A stretch of DNA of 64,000 nucleotides from Mediannikoviicoccus sp037890055 (GTDB lineage: Bacteria; Bacillota; Clostridia; Tissierellales; Peptoniphilaceae): NCBI GenBank assembly GCA_037890055.1, contig JBBKBD010000003.1. One strand, 5' to 3'. Under the pieces are notes generated by a model. The model worked only from the letters and a program-made list of their open reading frames with translations, had not been told where the DNA came from and did not search any database. How positions within the stretch are numbered: the stretch's first letter is position 1; every line of letters begins with the position of its first letter. Made by a program: the position numbers and the translations under genes. Positions 54,002-63,679 of this stretch are shown here, piece after piece.

Positions 54002-55717
54002 TTATTTTTTTTGATTTGCTTTCCACATATCTTTATAAGTATTGCTTTTGTTTAGTAATTCTTCATGATTACCAGCACAAGATATTTTCCCATCTTCAAC
54101 TAGAAAAATCTTATCTACATCAGTTACAGTAGATAGTCTATGAGCAATAATTATAACAGTTTTTCCCTCTATTAATTTAGAAATTGATTCTTGTAATTTA
54201 ACTTCATTTTCCGGATCTATATAAGCTGTTGCTTCGTCTAATATAAGAATTGGTGCATTTTTAAGCATAGCTCGAGCTATAGTAATTCTTTGCCTTTCTC
54301 CACCAGATAAATTACTTCCCCCAGAACCTACTATCGTTTGGTATCCTTTTTCTAATGACATAATAAATTCATGACAACCCGAAGCTTTTGCCATTTCTAT
54401 TACTTCATCATCACTAGAATTTACCTTTCCCATTCTTATATTTTCCATCACAGTATCATTAAAAAGGAAAGTGTCTTGAGATACAAATGCTACCAAATCA
54501 TATAGTTGTCTAAGTGGAATATCTAATATATTTTTATCTCCAATAGTAATTACTCCATCACTAATATCCCAATACCCAGCAATAAGCTTTGCTATAGTGG
54601 ACTTCCCAGAACCTGAAGGTCCAACTAAAGCATTAACTGTATTTTCTTCTACAAATAAATCTACGCCCTTTAAAATTTCTTTGTTTTCATCGTATGCAAA
54701 ATGTAAATCCTTAATCTTAATATCATAGTTCTCAAAATAAGTTATATTATCGCTATGAATCTGTTCATCAGCTGCTAAAATAGAATCTATTCTATTAACT
54801 GTTGTTCCTACTTGTGCTAAACTGTCAATAAAATTAATTGCGGCTAATAAAGGACCTGCTACTCCTAATGAAAGTATTATGACCATTATAAAACTACTAA
54901 TTTCTAGGCTACCACCTATATACATCAAAAAACCTATAGGCAGTATCGTTATCAAAGTAGTAGGTGATATTGCTTTAGATAACGACATAGAAAATTGGGT
55001 CTTCTTCATCCATTTATAAAAATATTCAGCATTTGCATAAATACTATTCTCATATTTAGAATAGGAATTCTCACCCTGATTAAAAGTTTTTATAACCTCA
55101 ATTCCATTGATATATTCCACAATTGACTTATTCATATTAGTATTGACCTCAACAGATTTAGCATAATCACTTGCGTAATCTTTCATAATTAAACCCATAA
55201 ACATCATACCAACTGGAATTGAAACTAAAGAAAGAATTGCCAATCTCCAATCAATGATTAATAAATAAATAATGATAAATAGCGGTCCTAATATGTTTGC
55301 CGTCATTTCTGGAAGCAAATGAGCTAATGGTCTTTCCATTTTTTCTACTTGGTCAACAATAGTTGTTTTAAATTCTCCGCTACTTGTGTCTATTATCTTT
55401 CCTAAAGGCATTCTAGGAAGTTTTTGAGCTATACTTATTCTTAAGTTCTTTAAAATTGAAAAGGTTGCTTTATGAGAAATTTTTAGTGCAAATGAATATA
55501 AAATTGATTTTAAGCTATATCCAAGAAATATAAAAAGACATAGTAACATATAATATTTAGTATCATGATTCCCTTGAATTAGATTATTTATAATGCTGCT
55601 AGCAAAAATATATGGCATAATTCCACATAAAACCCCTATACTAGAAAGAATAATAGCAAGTTTAATCGACTTTTTCTCTGTTTCTGCATATTCCCAAATG
55701 CGTTTTAAATAGTCCAC
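54002..55717 (-). CDS. ABC exporter-fold half transporter (IrtA-like)
   Basis: 571 residues: membrane domain, Walker A GPSGSGKST, signature LSGGERQRITIA, Walker B LILDEATAYID. It lies 10 nt upstream of its partner and downstream of the ECF genes. Confidence 0.88.
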   Translation of the reverse strand: MDYLKRIWEYAETEKKSIKLAIILSSIGVLCGIMPYIFASSIINNLIQGNHDTKYYMLLCLFIFLGYSLKSILYSFALKISHKATFSILKNLRISIAQKLPRMPLGKIIDTSSGEFKTTIVDQVEKMERPLAHLLPEMTANILGPLFIIIYLLIIDWRLAILSLVSIPVGMMFMGLIMKDYASDYAKSVEVNTNMNKSIVEYINGIEVIKTFNQGENSYSKYENSIYANAEYFYKWMKKTQFSMSLSKAISPTTLITILPIGFLMYIGGSLEISSFIMVIILSLGVAGPLLAAINFIDSLAQVGTTVNRIDSILAADEQIHSDNITYFENYDIKIKDLHFAYDENKEILKGVDLFVEENTVNALVGPSGSGKSTIAKLIAGYWDISDGVITIGDKNILDIPLRQLYDLVAFVSQDTFLFNDTVMENIRMGKVNSSDDEVIEMAKASGCHEFIMSLEKGYQTIVGSGGSNLSGGERQRITIARAMLKNAPILILDEATAYIDPENEVKLQESISKLIEGKTVIIIAHRLSTVTDVDKIFLVEDGKISCAGNHEELLNKSNTYKDMWKANQKK

Positions 55718-55741
55718 AACACTCCTCCATTCTAAAATATT

Positions 55742-57133
55742 TTATTTTGAAAACTCATAAATATTACCTCCACAGTTTTTTATAAACTCATAATCGTGTG
55801 TAATAATTATAATGAGTTTTCCTTCTTTCTCCATATCGTGTAAGAAATTAATTAATGTATTCATCTGTGGTTTACATAATCCACTTGTAGGCTCATCTAA
55901 GATAATAATAGGTTTATTACTAAGCCTTGCTATAGCAATCAACAATCTTTGCTTCTCTCCCCCCGATAAACTTTGAGGATGTTTTTCAAGCTTTGATAAT
56001 AATCTCATCTTTTCCAACATTTTTTCATTTAGGCTTTTATCTTCACTTACTGTTGATACTTCCGATAATACACTTTCTGTAAAAAGCTGAGAGCTAGGAT
56101 CTTGCATTACCATAAAAATTTCTTTATTTTGTTTTGTAACTTTTTTTTGATTAACAAATACATCTCCGTAACCTTTTGTGATACCAGTCAATAATTTAAT
56201 GAAAGTACTTTTCCCTATTCCATTTTTTCCAATAATAAAATTTACTCCCTTATTAAAGGAAATACTAAAGTCAAAAATTTTATTATTTTCATATTTTTTC
56301 TTAAAATTATGACATGATAAATCTCCATTGCTGAAATTATTTTTATCATCCAATAAATTTACTTTATAATATTTATTAATCTCTAAATCACTTTTCTCTA
56401 TTTTATTAAATGTTCTAAGCTCATATCTTTCTGCAATAACTTTCAAATTATAATCATTTAAATCTTCTTTTTCGTATAAATTTAAAGACCCATTATCAAT
56501 AATACATAGCTTATCCATTATATCCTTTAAATAGAACAATCTATGTTCCACAACAATTATTATCTTGTTTAATTCTTTTAATGTCGCTAAGGCTTCTTTT
56601 AACCTATCTATAGATTCATTATCTAATGATGAAGATGGTTCATCTAATAAGATAATATCATTTTCAGAAATTGCACAAGCTGCAAGTGCTATCATTTGCT
56701 TTTCTCCACCAGATAAATCAAATATATTTTTGTCTAATAAGTATTCTATATTCAAGAGTTTTGAGTATTTCTTTATTCTATTGATTATCTCTGACTTGTC
56801 AGTATTTCTATTTTCTAGCTGAAAGGCTAACTCCTCAGTGGAATTCATACAGTAAAATTGAGATTTTGGATTTTGAAATACATTTGAAATAATACATGAT
56901 CTTTCAAATATATTTTTACTAAGTAAATCTAGGTTGTTATATTTTATTTCTCCACTAATATTAGCATCAAGGTATTCAGGTATTACTCCATTAATTGTTT
57001 TTAATAGTGTGCTTTTTCCACATCCAGAATGTCCTGTAATAACTGTAATTTCACCAGCTTTACATTCAAAATTTAGATTTTTTAAGATATTTTCACCATC
57101 AAAAGATAAATCAAGCTTTCTTATTTTAAGCAT
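55742..57133 (-). CDS. Fused double ECF ATPase
   Basis: 463 residues with two ABC ATPase domains in one chain: Walker A GHSGCGKST and GKNGIGKST, signatures LSGGEKQMIAL and LSGGEKQRLLI. Replaces the EcfA/EcfA' pair for the adjacent EcfT and S component. Confidence 0.88.
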   Translation of the reverse strand: MLKIRKLDLSFDGENILKNLNFECKAGEITVITGHSGCGKSTLLKTINGVIPEYLDANISGEIKYNNLDLLSKNIFERSCIISNVFQNPKSQFYCMNSTEELAFQLENRNTDKSEIINRIKKYSKLLNIEYLLDKNIFDLSGGEKQMIALAACAISENDIILLDEPSSSLDNESIDRLKEALATLKELNKIIIVVEHRLFYLKDIMDKLCIIDNGSLNLYEKEDLNDYNLKVIAERYELRTFNKIEKSDLEINKYYKVNLLDDKNNFSNGDLSCHNFKKKYENNKIFDFSISFNKGVNFIIGKNGIGKSTFIKLLTGITKGYGDVFVNQKKVTKQNKEIFMVMQDPSSQLFTESVLSEVSTVSEDKSLNEKMLEKMRLLSKLEKHPQSLSGGEKQRLLIAIARLSNKPIIILDEPTSGLCKPQMNTLINFLHDMEKEGKLIIIITHDYEFIKNCGGNIYEFSK

Positions 57134-57827
57134 ATTTTCTACCTCTTATATAAAAAAATAAAACCAAAATAGAAACAAAAAAAATTAAATAGTCAGCAAA
57201 TGTTAACTTTGCTTCTCTAATATTTGATCTGTTTTGATTGACAGCAAGACCCTTAGTTAATGAAGCTACTGTCAATTCATCAGCAGAATTTGATAGAGTC
57301 ATCAATAGTGGGATTATCCTATATTCAATTAATAAAATAGGATTCTTAAGAAATTTCTTAAAACTTATACCCCTCAAATAAATAGCTTGTTTTATTTGTC
57401 TATACTCAATTCTTGTTGCATAAAAATATCTAACCATAACCGCAACAGGAATGGCTATCTGATCAGGACACTTCACCTTTTTTAATGAACAAATTGCTTC
57501 TCCTACACTAGTTGTTAAAATTATATAATTTCCCATAACCATAGGTGCAAAAACTCTTTTTATTATAATTATAACTATGTGTATAAGTGATAATATTATA
57601 GAATCATTTAATTCCCTAATATTAATTTCTATAATATTCAATATTATAAAAAATATGATTGCTTTAATCCCAGATTTTATATGTCCAGATAAAAATAATA
57701 AAAAAGTAGGGAGCATACATATTAATACATAATATATAGGATTTAGACTTTGAATATTTCCAATTGTCATAATAAAAGAAATAACCAACATTAAAAATAA
57801 TTTTGCTCTAAAATCTATCCTTATCAT
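57126..57827 (-). CDS. ECF transporter transmembrane component (EcfT)
   Basis: 233 residues, about five membrane segments, with coupling motif IYLRGISFKK. Overlaps the double ATPase gene by 8 nt. Confidence 0.82.
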   Translation of the reverse strand: MIRIDFRAKLFLMLVISFIMTIGNIQSLNPIYYVLICMLPTFLLFLSGHIKSGIKAIIFFIILNIIEINIRELNDSIILSLIHIVIIIIKRVFAPMVMGNYIILTTSVGEAICSLKKVKCPDQIAIPVAVMVRYFYATRIEYRQIKQAIYLRGISFKKFLKNPILLIEYRIIPLLMTLSNSADELTVASLTKGLAVNQNRSNIREAKLTFADYLIFFVSILVLFFYIRGRKYA

Positions 57828-57851
57828 ATCTAATAACCCGCTCCCTAATTC

Positions 57852-58433
57852 TTACTTACCAATTTTTGAAAAATGTTTTTTCAAAAACACAATTCCTAAG
57901 CTACAACCTACAAAAGCACCAATAAATCCTAAAATAGCCATGACTATTAAAATCCAATCAGGCATAACTTTCATCATCGTGTCAATAAATTCTTGCTTAT
58001 AACCTTGATTTAAAAGCTCTTGTACATACTCATTTCTTGAGATGATAATTGGAACATAGTTTCCTAAAGTACAAAGACTTGAAAAAGAAAATGCTAATCT
58101 AGATTTTCCTTTACTGTCATAAGAGCCTGATTTTAATATTATTTCTCCAATAAATCCTGCAATTGCTCCTGTTAAAAGTGCCCATGGACCATGACCCATA
58201 ATGACATAAGCTAAAGATATTAGTATTGTTTGAATAAAAAGCATTCCTGGCTTCTTAATTTTTGTTGAAAAAAGCATGTTACTAGGTCCAACTAAGATCC
58301 CCTGTACTAAGGGAACAATTGGCATCAAAACAGGAACCATACCTGTAAATGAGCCTATTAGCATAAAAATAAACCCAAGTACTGCAAACAAACCAACATT
58401 AATTAAATCTCTAACTTCTAATTTCTTATTCAT
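57852..58433 (-). CDS. ECF S component, Trep_Strep/MptD type
   Basis: 193 residues, six membrane segments (LINVGLFAVLGFIFMLIG ... GHGPWALLTGAIAGFIGEI). The Trep_Strep family regularly occurs with EcfT, double ATPase and two exporter-like half transporters. Probably binds a metal or metallophore (inference). Confidence 0.82.
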   Translation of the reverse strand: MNKKLEVRDLINVGLFAVLGFIFMLIGSFTGMVPVLMPIVPLVQGILVGPSNMLFSTKIKKPGMLFIQTILISLAYVIMGHGPWALLTGAIAGFIGEIILKSGSYDSKGKSRLAFSFSSLCTLGNYVPIIISRNEYVQELLNQGYKQEFIDTMMKVMPDWILIVMAILGFIGAFVGCSLGIVFLKKHFSKIGK

Positions 58434-58450
58434 TTCTAAAACCTCCTTAG

Positions 58451-59044
58451 TTATCTATTTTTTTCTAAATCTAAAATATAATTTAAAATTGTATCTTTTA
58501 GATATTTCCTATTCTCATCATATGAATCTCTTGCATTAAGAACTTGCGAGCTTAATATCATTCCATTTATATAATTTACTAAAAAACCATCTTCAAAAAT
58601 CTTTGAATCAATTCCTAATTTATTAGATATTGAATCTAATTGATTTACTGTTTCTGTTTTCAAATCTTGAAACATCTTCTCTAAATCTTCATTATATTTT
58701 TTTGATTGTAATAAAAGAGAATAAACCTTAGTAATATCTGTATCTGGTAGACACTTATCCACTAAAATTTCACTCATCTGTTCATATTTATCTTGACCTA
58801 TGTGAGCTTCTAAATAATTATCAATTAAATTATTTCTATACTGATTTCCATCAAGCATTAAATCTTTAAGCATTTCAGCTGTGCTTTTATAATGATGATA
58901 GACACCACCTGTGCTCATGCCAACTTCTTTAATCACATCTTCCATTGTTGTATTCTGAAATCCTTTATTCAAAAAACATCTCATTGCTGCATCTCGAATT
59001 TCTTTTTTTCTAATTTGACCAACTTTTGTTTCATTATCTTTCAA
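58451..59044 (-). CDS. TetR/AcrR-family regulator
   Basis: About 197 residues from the TTG at 59044 (GGAGG 7 nt upstream). Helix-turn-helix IRDAAMRCFLNKGFQNTTME and DVIKEVGMSTGGVYHHYKS. First gene of the ECF/exporter operon, which it probably represses. Confidence 0.88.
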   Translation of the reverse strand: MKDNETKVGQIRKKEIRDAAMRCFLNKGFQNTTMEDVIKEVGMSTGGVYHHYKSTAEMLKDLMLDGNQYRNNLIDNYLEAHIGQDKYEQMSEILVDKCLPDTDITKVYSLLLQSKKYNEDLEKMFQDLKTETVNQLDSISNKLGIDSKIFEDGFLVNYINGMILSSQVLNARDSYDENRKYLKDTILNYILDLEKNR

Positions 59045-59163
59045 TAAAATACCTCCAATCATTCGATTATTTTCCGAGGATTCCCTCGGTTTTTATTATA
59101 GCTTAATTGAAAAAAATTTTCAATATCAATCAAATTATAAATTTTGCTCTACTCTACCACATA

Positions 59164-59207
59164 AAAAAGCCTGATAAACTTCTAAATTAGAAATCTATCA
59201 GGCTTTA
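59164..59207. terminator. Terminator between prophage and cargo operon
   Basis: AGCCTGATA/TATCAGGCT with A-run and T-run; ends the lysis module. Confidence 0.8.
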
Positions 59208-59216
59208 ATTATTGTA

Positions 59217-60026
59217 TTAAATTAATTTATTTACTATTTTCTGAACAGCATAATAATCATATCCAGCTTGAGTTAATCTCCTTTTTCTTTCTTCTCCATT
59301 TCCCCATTTTCCACTTATAACTTCTCTGGCTAATTGGTCGATTGTCTTCCCAACTGGATATACTATCTTGCCATTAGCATCGAATACTTTTAACCTAAAT
59401 CTATCAGCACATCTTTTGGCATTATCTAGATTCTTAAATGCACCTTTCTGGCTACTTACATCAGACCAGGATTTTCTAACTCTATATAGTCCACTTGTTG
59501 TTTTACTAACAGTATTATTCCCTCTGAGTCTTTTATTTACTTCATTTGCTATATATGAAAACTTGCTGCCAAGATATGGACCAGGACAGTTAGTGCTTTT
59601 ATACCATTCGTGTTTTTGAAGAACACCATCCTTACCTCCAGTGTAGGTGCAAGGATAGATTCCATTTCTTCTGCAGATGTCTGTCACCAAATCAATTAGT
59701 CTATTTAAAACATAATCAGAAACTAACCACTGAGGTCCTCTCGTAGAGTTTCCTACTTCTATTGTTACTGCTCTATTGTCACACCAGGAAGATGAGGTCG
59801 TCCACGCTCTGTTAGATTCATCAACCCCTAAAACAATAACTCCGTCTGAACCTAAGTTGTAGTTAGCTGATGCTCGTCTTGACCTTGGCACAAATACTCC
59901 AGCAAGATTTCTACCATTTATAACTCCAGCTGTGTGGTGAATAGCTATTTTCGTTATCTTTTGATTTCTTCTACCGCTATGGTTAGGTGAGAGAATTGTT
60001 GCTTGTACTAATGGGCTATTACTCAT
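59217..60026 (-). CDS. Phage endolysin: amidase_2 plus Cpl-7-like wall binding
   Basis: 269 residues. N-terminal N-acetylmuramoyl-L-alanine amidase (IAIHHTAG zinc His; HEWYKSTNCPGP end), a SPOR/CW-like middle (LYRVRKSWSDVSSQKGAFKN) and a C-terminal CW_7 repeat (TIDQLAREVISGKWGNGEER). Degrades peptidoglycan at the end of the phage cycle. Directly follows the holin. Confidence 0.9.
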   Translation of the reverse strand: MSNSPLVQATILSPNHSGRRNQKITKIAIHHTAGVINGRNLAGVFVPRSRRASANYNLGSDGVIVLGVDESNRAWTTSSSWCDNRAVTIEVGNSTRGPQWLVSDYVLNRLIDLVTDICRRNGIYPCTYTGGKDGVLQKHEWYKSTNCPGPYLGSKFSYIANEVNKRLRGNNTVSKTTSGLYRVRKSWSDVSSQKGAFKNLDNAKRCADRFRLKVFDANGKIVYPVGKTIDQLAREVISGKWGNGEERKRRLTQAGYDYYAVQKIVNKLI

Positions 60027-60428
60027 TTATTTTTCCTCCTTGAATTGTTCCAATACTCTTTTTAATTTTTCTGGTACTGGCAAACCTAAAGCTACAGAAT
60101 TTTCTAAAATAGAAAGACCTTCATTTGCTATATAAAAAAAGATGATGGCTGTTCTTATCATAGTTCCATCACCTTTAATTAAATTTACATCACATAGGTT
60201 TGCTATTCCTACAACTATAAAAATCATAATCTTTTTAGCTATCCCTTTAAATCCTATGGATGAGGATAGCTTTCTTTCAACCCCTGCTCTTAAAACTCCT
60301 GTTAGATGGTCAGCAATCACAAAAGCAAGTAGTGTGTATATAAAAGCATCTACACTTCCAAGATAAAATCCCAACCATCCTCCGATAGCTGTAAAACATA
60401 CTTTTAGTATTTCAAAGAATTTGTTCAT
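60027..60428 (-). CDS. Phage holin
   Basis: 133 residues, three hydrophobic segments. YLGSVDAFIYTLLAFVIADH with LTGVLRAG is the phage_holin_4 (toxin secretion/lysis) signature. Adjacent to the endolysin gene without a gap. Confidence 0.88.
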   Translation of the reverse strand: MNKFFEILKVCFTAIGGWLGFYLGSVDAFIYTLLAFVIADHLTGVLRAGVERKLSSSIGFKGIAKKIMIFIVVGIANLCDVNLIKGDGTMIRTAIIFFYIANEGLSILENSVALGLPVPEKLKRVLEQFKEEK

Positions 60429-60429
60429 T

Positions 60430-61821
60430 TTATTCCTCCTCAGTTAATGTATAAGTTATTTTCATTGTCTTATCTGCCGTTTTTAATATTGGACTTGATA
60501 GGTTATTAATTGTTCCAAGATATTGCGTGTGAAGGAATAGAAGTTTATAAAGAGTATAATTTCCATAACCAGAATCTGTATCAAAACCAATCATAAATGG
60601 ACCAATATTAATTAAAGGTGAAGTTAAAAACTTCATATCAACAGTAGCTGTATAAATAACATTGTCATTTTTATCAATTAAAAATTGTCTGGTTCCTATA
60701 TAATCCCCATATTTGTAAAAATACTGATTTGTATATTCTCCTCTTAATATATCAACTTCGCTTTCCAAATTAATCAATGTAATGTCCACTGGATTATTAA
60801 TATTTATTTTATAAACACCATTTTTTTTGTAATTTAAACAATACAAATATTTGCCTCTAACAACGCTAGCTATCGTTCGATAGTGGCTTTCATTTTCTGA
60901 ACTAGGATACCGTCCTATATACATTAGTTGTACATTTTCCAAAGTCCATTTATCCTCCGTAAATGACAAATCATCTTTCTTTATTTTTATCGTATATATT
61001 TCAGCATTTCCCCTGCTGTTCGTTTCCCCTTCCGTTGAAAATCCATACCAATATCCATCTTCTCCATCATGGAAGGAACAGTTAATGCTATATCTACTAG
61101 GAAAAAATTTTTCAGGTTTAATATAATTTACTTCAACATCTTGTGTAGGCATACCTAAAATCGTATCATTAAGTCCTATATTGAAAAATGACTCCTTGAT
61201 TTTAGCTATTTGAATTTGTCTATCGGGCATAGGCCAAATAGAATAAAAACTTTGGTCTTTTAAGTTTACTTCAACAAGACCTGCATAATAAGATAGAACA
61301 GCTTTGTCCGTTTTTGTACTAACCTTGTTTAACATAAGAATTCCTGATTCTCTGTCATAAGAGTTCCCATAAAAGCTTTTGCCTCCTCTATAATGAGTTA
61401 AAGCTAAGGACGAAATCCTTCCATTTCCTTGTGAGGTTGAAAAGTCCCATATAAATTTATATCCTCTATCTATTGGTTTGGATTCCGTCAAGTTAGCAGA
61501 TCCTCTTTTGGAATTGTCAGTATCATTAACATCATTTGATGCATAACCAATAATTGGATTGTCTGAAGGTGCAATTATTTTATTTGAATCCTCCTCCAAA
61601 GGATTTTCAAATAATAATATTCCACCATAACATTTATTAGCTATGGGAAATATTTCATCTTTAAACTGAACTGTTCCATTATCTAATGGATACATAAGAC
61701 CTGATGGATTCAGTCTTAATAAATCTGAGACTGCATTGGTTATTAAGTTTTCATCTTCATATATCTCCTTCCTATTTGTCCTCACATCAGTTAGTTCAAT
61801 GACTGATTTACCCTTAAGCAT
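60430..61821 (-). CDS. Phage structural protein, tail-associated
   Basis: About 463 residues from the ATG at 61821 (AGGAGGAAGG upstream). MLKGKSVIELTDVRTNRKEI is a start often seen in clostridial phage tail or minor structural proteins; the rest looks like a beta-propeller/fibre. Overlaps the tail-tip gene by 8 nt. Confidence 0.65.
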   Translation of the reverse strand: MLKGKSVIELTDVRTNRKEIYEDENLITNAVSDLLRLNPSGLMYPLDNGTVQFKDEIFPIANKCYGGILLFENPLEEDSNKIIAPSDNPIIGYASNDVNDTDNSKRGSANLTESKPIDRGYKFIWDFSTSQGNGRISSLALTHYRGGKSFYGNSYDRESGILMLNKVSTKTDKAVLSYYAGLVEVNLKDQSFYSIWPMPDRQIQIAKIKESFFNIGLNDTILGMPTQDVEVNYIKPEKFFPSRYSINCSFHDGEDGYWYGFSTEGETNSRGNAEIYTIKIKKDDLSFTEDKWTLENVQLMYIGRYPSSENESHYRTIASVVRGKYLYCLNYKKNGVYKININNPVDITLINLESEVDILRGEYTNQYFYKYGDYIGTRQFLIDKNDNVIYTATVDMKFLTSPLINIGPFMIGFDTDSGYGNYTLYKLLFLHTQYLGTINNLSSPILKTADKTMKITYTLTEEE

Positions 61822-63679
61822 TTCCTTCCTCCTTATCTTTAAATTCTGTAGTGATTTCTTCCGTATATTTTCCAAGCATCAATCCTTGATATTTGAATCT
61901 TCCTACCTTTTCATTAAATACTAGTGGCCTTGGGACTTGTCTTTCTACTTTGTATTCAGCCTTTAATTTCCTAAGCACAAATGAATGACTAAGTTCTATT
62001 CTCTTCCAGGATTCATCAATCTTAATCTTTCCATCCCAAGCCTCCGTATAACCAAGAGACTGACCAGAAATAGCTGCTAGAGCGTTATCTTTTCCAATCA
62101 TAGCCTTACCTGATTCAAGCCTAATTAATACCGAGAAATTGTTCATAGTCTTTTCCTGTAGTTTAGTTAGTGGATAGAAAAGATTTAGAATGTGGTCGCC
62201 ACTTAGGTAGGTTTCCTTTGGAATGTGATGCTCTATTTTCGTATCATTGAAAACATAAGTAATAACTATCCTTGTTGGTATTTCTATGTTTTCAATAAAG
62301 TCTAATTCCTCTACTTCTTCTTTTTCTTCAAACTTTGGAGGATCATAGGATTTTCCATCGTTATTTAAAACCTCTACTTGCTTCTTGACACTCCTTGAAA
62401 TCTTTCTTGTCTTTTCTTCGGTATCACAGATGATATTTAACAAAATAGATGCATTAAAAATTGCCTCCGTTTCTTTATTGGAGGCAAATTCTATACGAAT
62501 TATTGGTGTATCTGTTGTAGAAAGACTAAAGGCAGAGTAATTAGAATAGGCATGAACTACTAATTTTTCAGATTCAATTTGATTTAAAAGTCCTACTATA
62601 TTCTTATCATTCTTACTCTTAGCTTTAGATAAATAGGGATTTTTTCCTACACCAAGAATTCTATGCTTGCTATTTATTTTATATTCAATGTCAGTAATAA
62701 GTCCTTCAATCTTTTCTTCTTCGTAAGAAATAGCTATTCTGTCTCCTACATCAAGACTTGGGTCTCCTATTGTTACCATATCAAAAGGTGTGTGATGAAT
62801 TTTGCAAATTTCAGTAAGAAGAGCCTCACACATTCTTTTTCTTTTTTCTGGAAGTCCTAATTGCATTAAAGGATTTATTCCAAGATTCATAGTTAACCCA
62901 TCATCATTTTCTAAAGAGTAGTATTCAGCTATTTTAGTCTTTGCATTTGTTGAGTTGATGGCTGTATATCTTGTTTTAAAATCTGATATTGATGAAGAAA
63001 ATCTTTCTCTTGTTTTAATTTCAGTTGATATGCTTTCTGCATACTTTCTTAAAACCAATTTACCATCACGAGAGACCCCAGCAAAAGCACCAAGAGTTGA
63101 TGCTATATAGTGAATAAAGTCCCTGTAAGTTTCTATATCATGGTCTTGATAAATTGCCAGAACTTCCTCTCCATTTACAAAAGATTTTACCTCATCTTCT
63201 GTCATTCCCAGTTCTACCTTGCACTTTTCACATGATAATGTAAGTAATTCAAAAGCTGTACCAAAGGTATCTGTTACTGGAAAATTCTTATCAAACCTAA
63301 GCATATAATCATAGCCTTTTAGTTCTAAAATTTTCTTAGACCTATTTGCTTCAGTGACATCAAAAATTCCCATTTGTATGGTTTCTATCTTTTTATTCTC
63401 TAATTCTTGATGATAAAAAAGTTCTAGTTTGGAATTCTCTAGAGAATACCTATCTATATTTGAAAAAAGACTGATTCCAAACTCTCCAGCATAAACTGTA
63501 CCTATTTCAAGTTCAGAAGATCCAGAGCATGAACGATGAATGTATCCAGACCCTTTAAGAATATCTTTATTGGTAAAGGGAATAGTAGTTTCGTCTTTTA
63601 AGATGATATTTCCCGTCCAGTAAAATTTACGAGAATTCTTTTTGATTGCTATTTTATATTCATTGCTTATTGGATACAT
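61814..63679 (-). CDS. Phage tail-tip / minor structural protein
   Basis: About 621 residues from the ATG at 63679 (GGAGG upstream). N-terminal part (YPISNEYKIAIKKNSRKFYW) and the LRKYAESISTEIKTRERFS region resemble the phage minor structural (tail baseplate) family. Shares one base with the upstream gene. Confidence 0.7.
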   Translation of the reverse strand: MYPISNEYKIAIKKNSRKFYWTGNIILKDETTIPFTNKDILKGSGYIHRSCSGSSELEIGTVYAGEFGISLFSNIDRYSLENSKLELFYHQELENKKIETIQMGIFDVTEANRSKKILELKGYDYMLRFDKNFPVTDTFGTAFELLTLSCEKCKVELGMTEDEVKSFVNGEEVLAIYQDHDIETYRDFIHYIASTLGAFAGVSRDGKLVLRKYAESISTEIKTRERFSSSISDFKTRYTAINSTNAKTKIAEYYSLENDDGLTMNLGINPLMQLGLPEKRKRMCEALLTEICKIHHTPFDMVTIGDPSLDVGDRIAISYEEEKIEGLITDIEYKINSKHRILGVGKNPYLSKAKSKNDKNIVGLLNQIESEKLVVHAYSNYSAFSLSTTDTPIIRIEFASNKETEAIFNASILLNIICDTEEKTRKISRSVKKQVEVLNNDGKSYDPPKFEEKEEVEELDFIENIEIPTRIVITYVFNDTKIEHHIPKETYLSGDHILNLFYPLTKLQEKTMNNFSVLIRLESGKAMIGKDNALAAISGQSLGYTEAWDGKIKIDESWKRIELSHSFVLRKLKAEYKVERQVPRPLVFNEKVGRFKYQGLMLGKYTEEITTEFKDKEEGNA

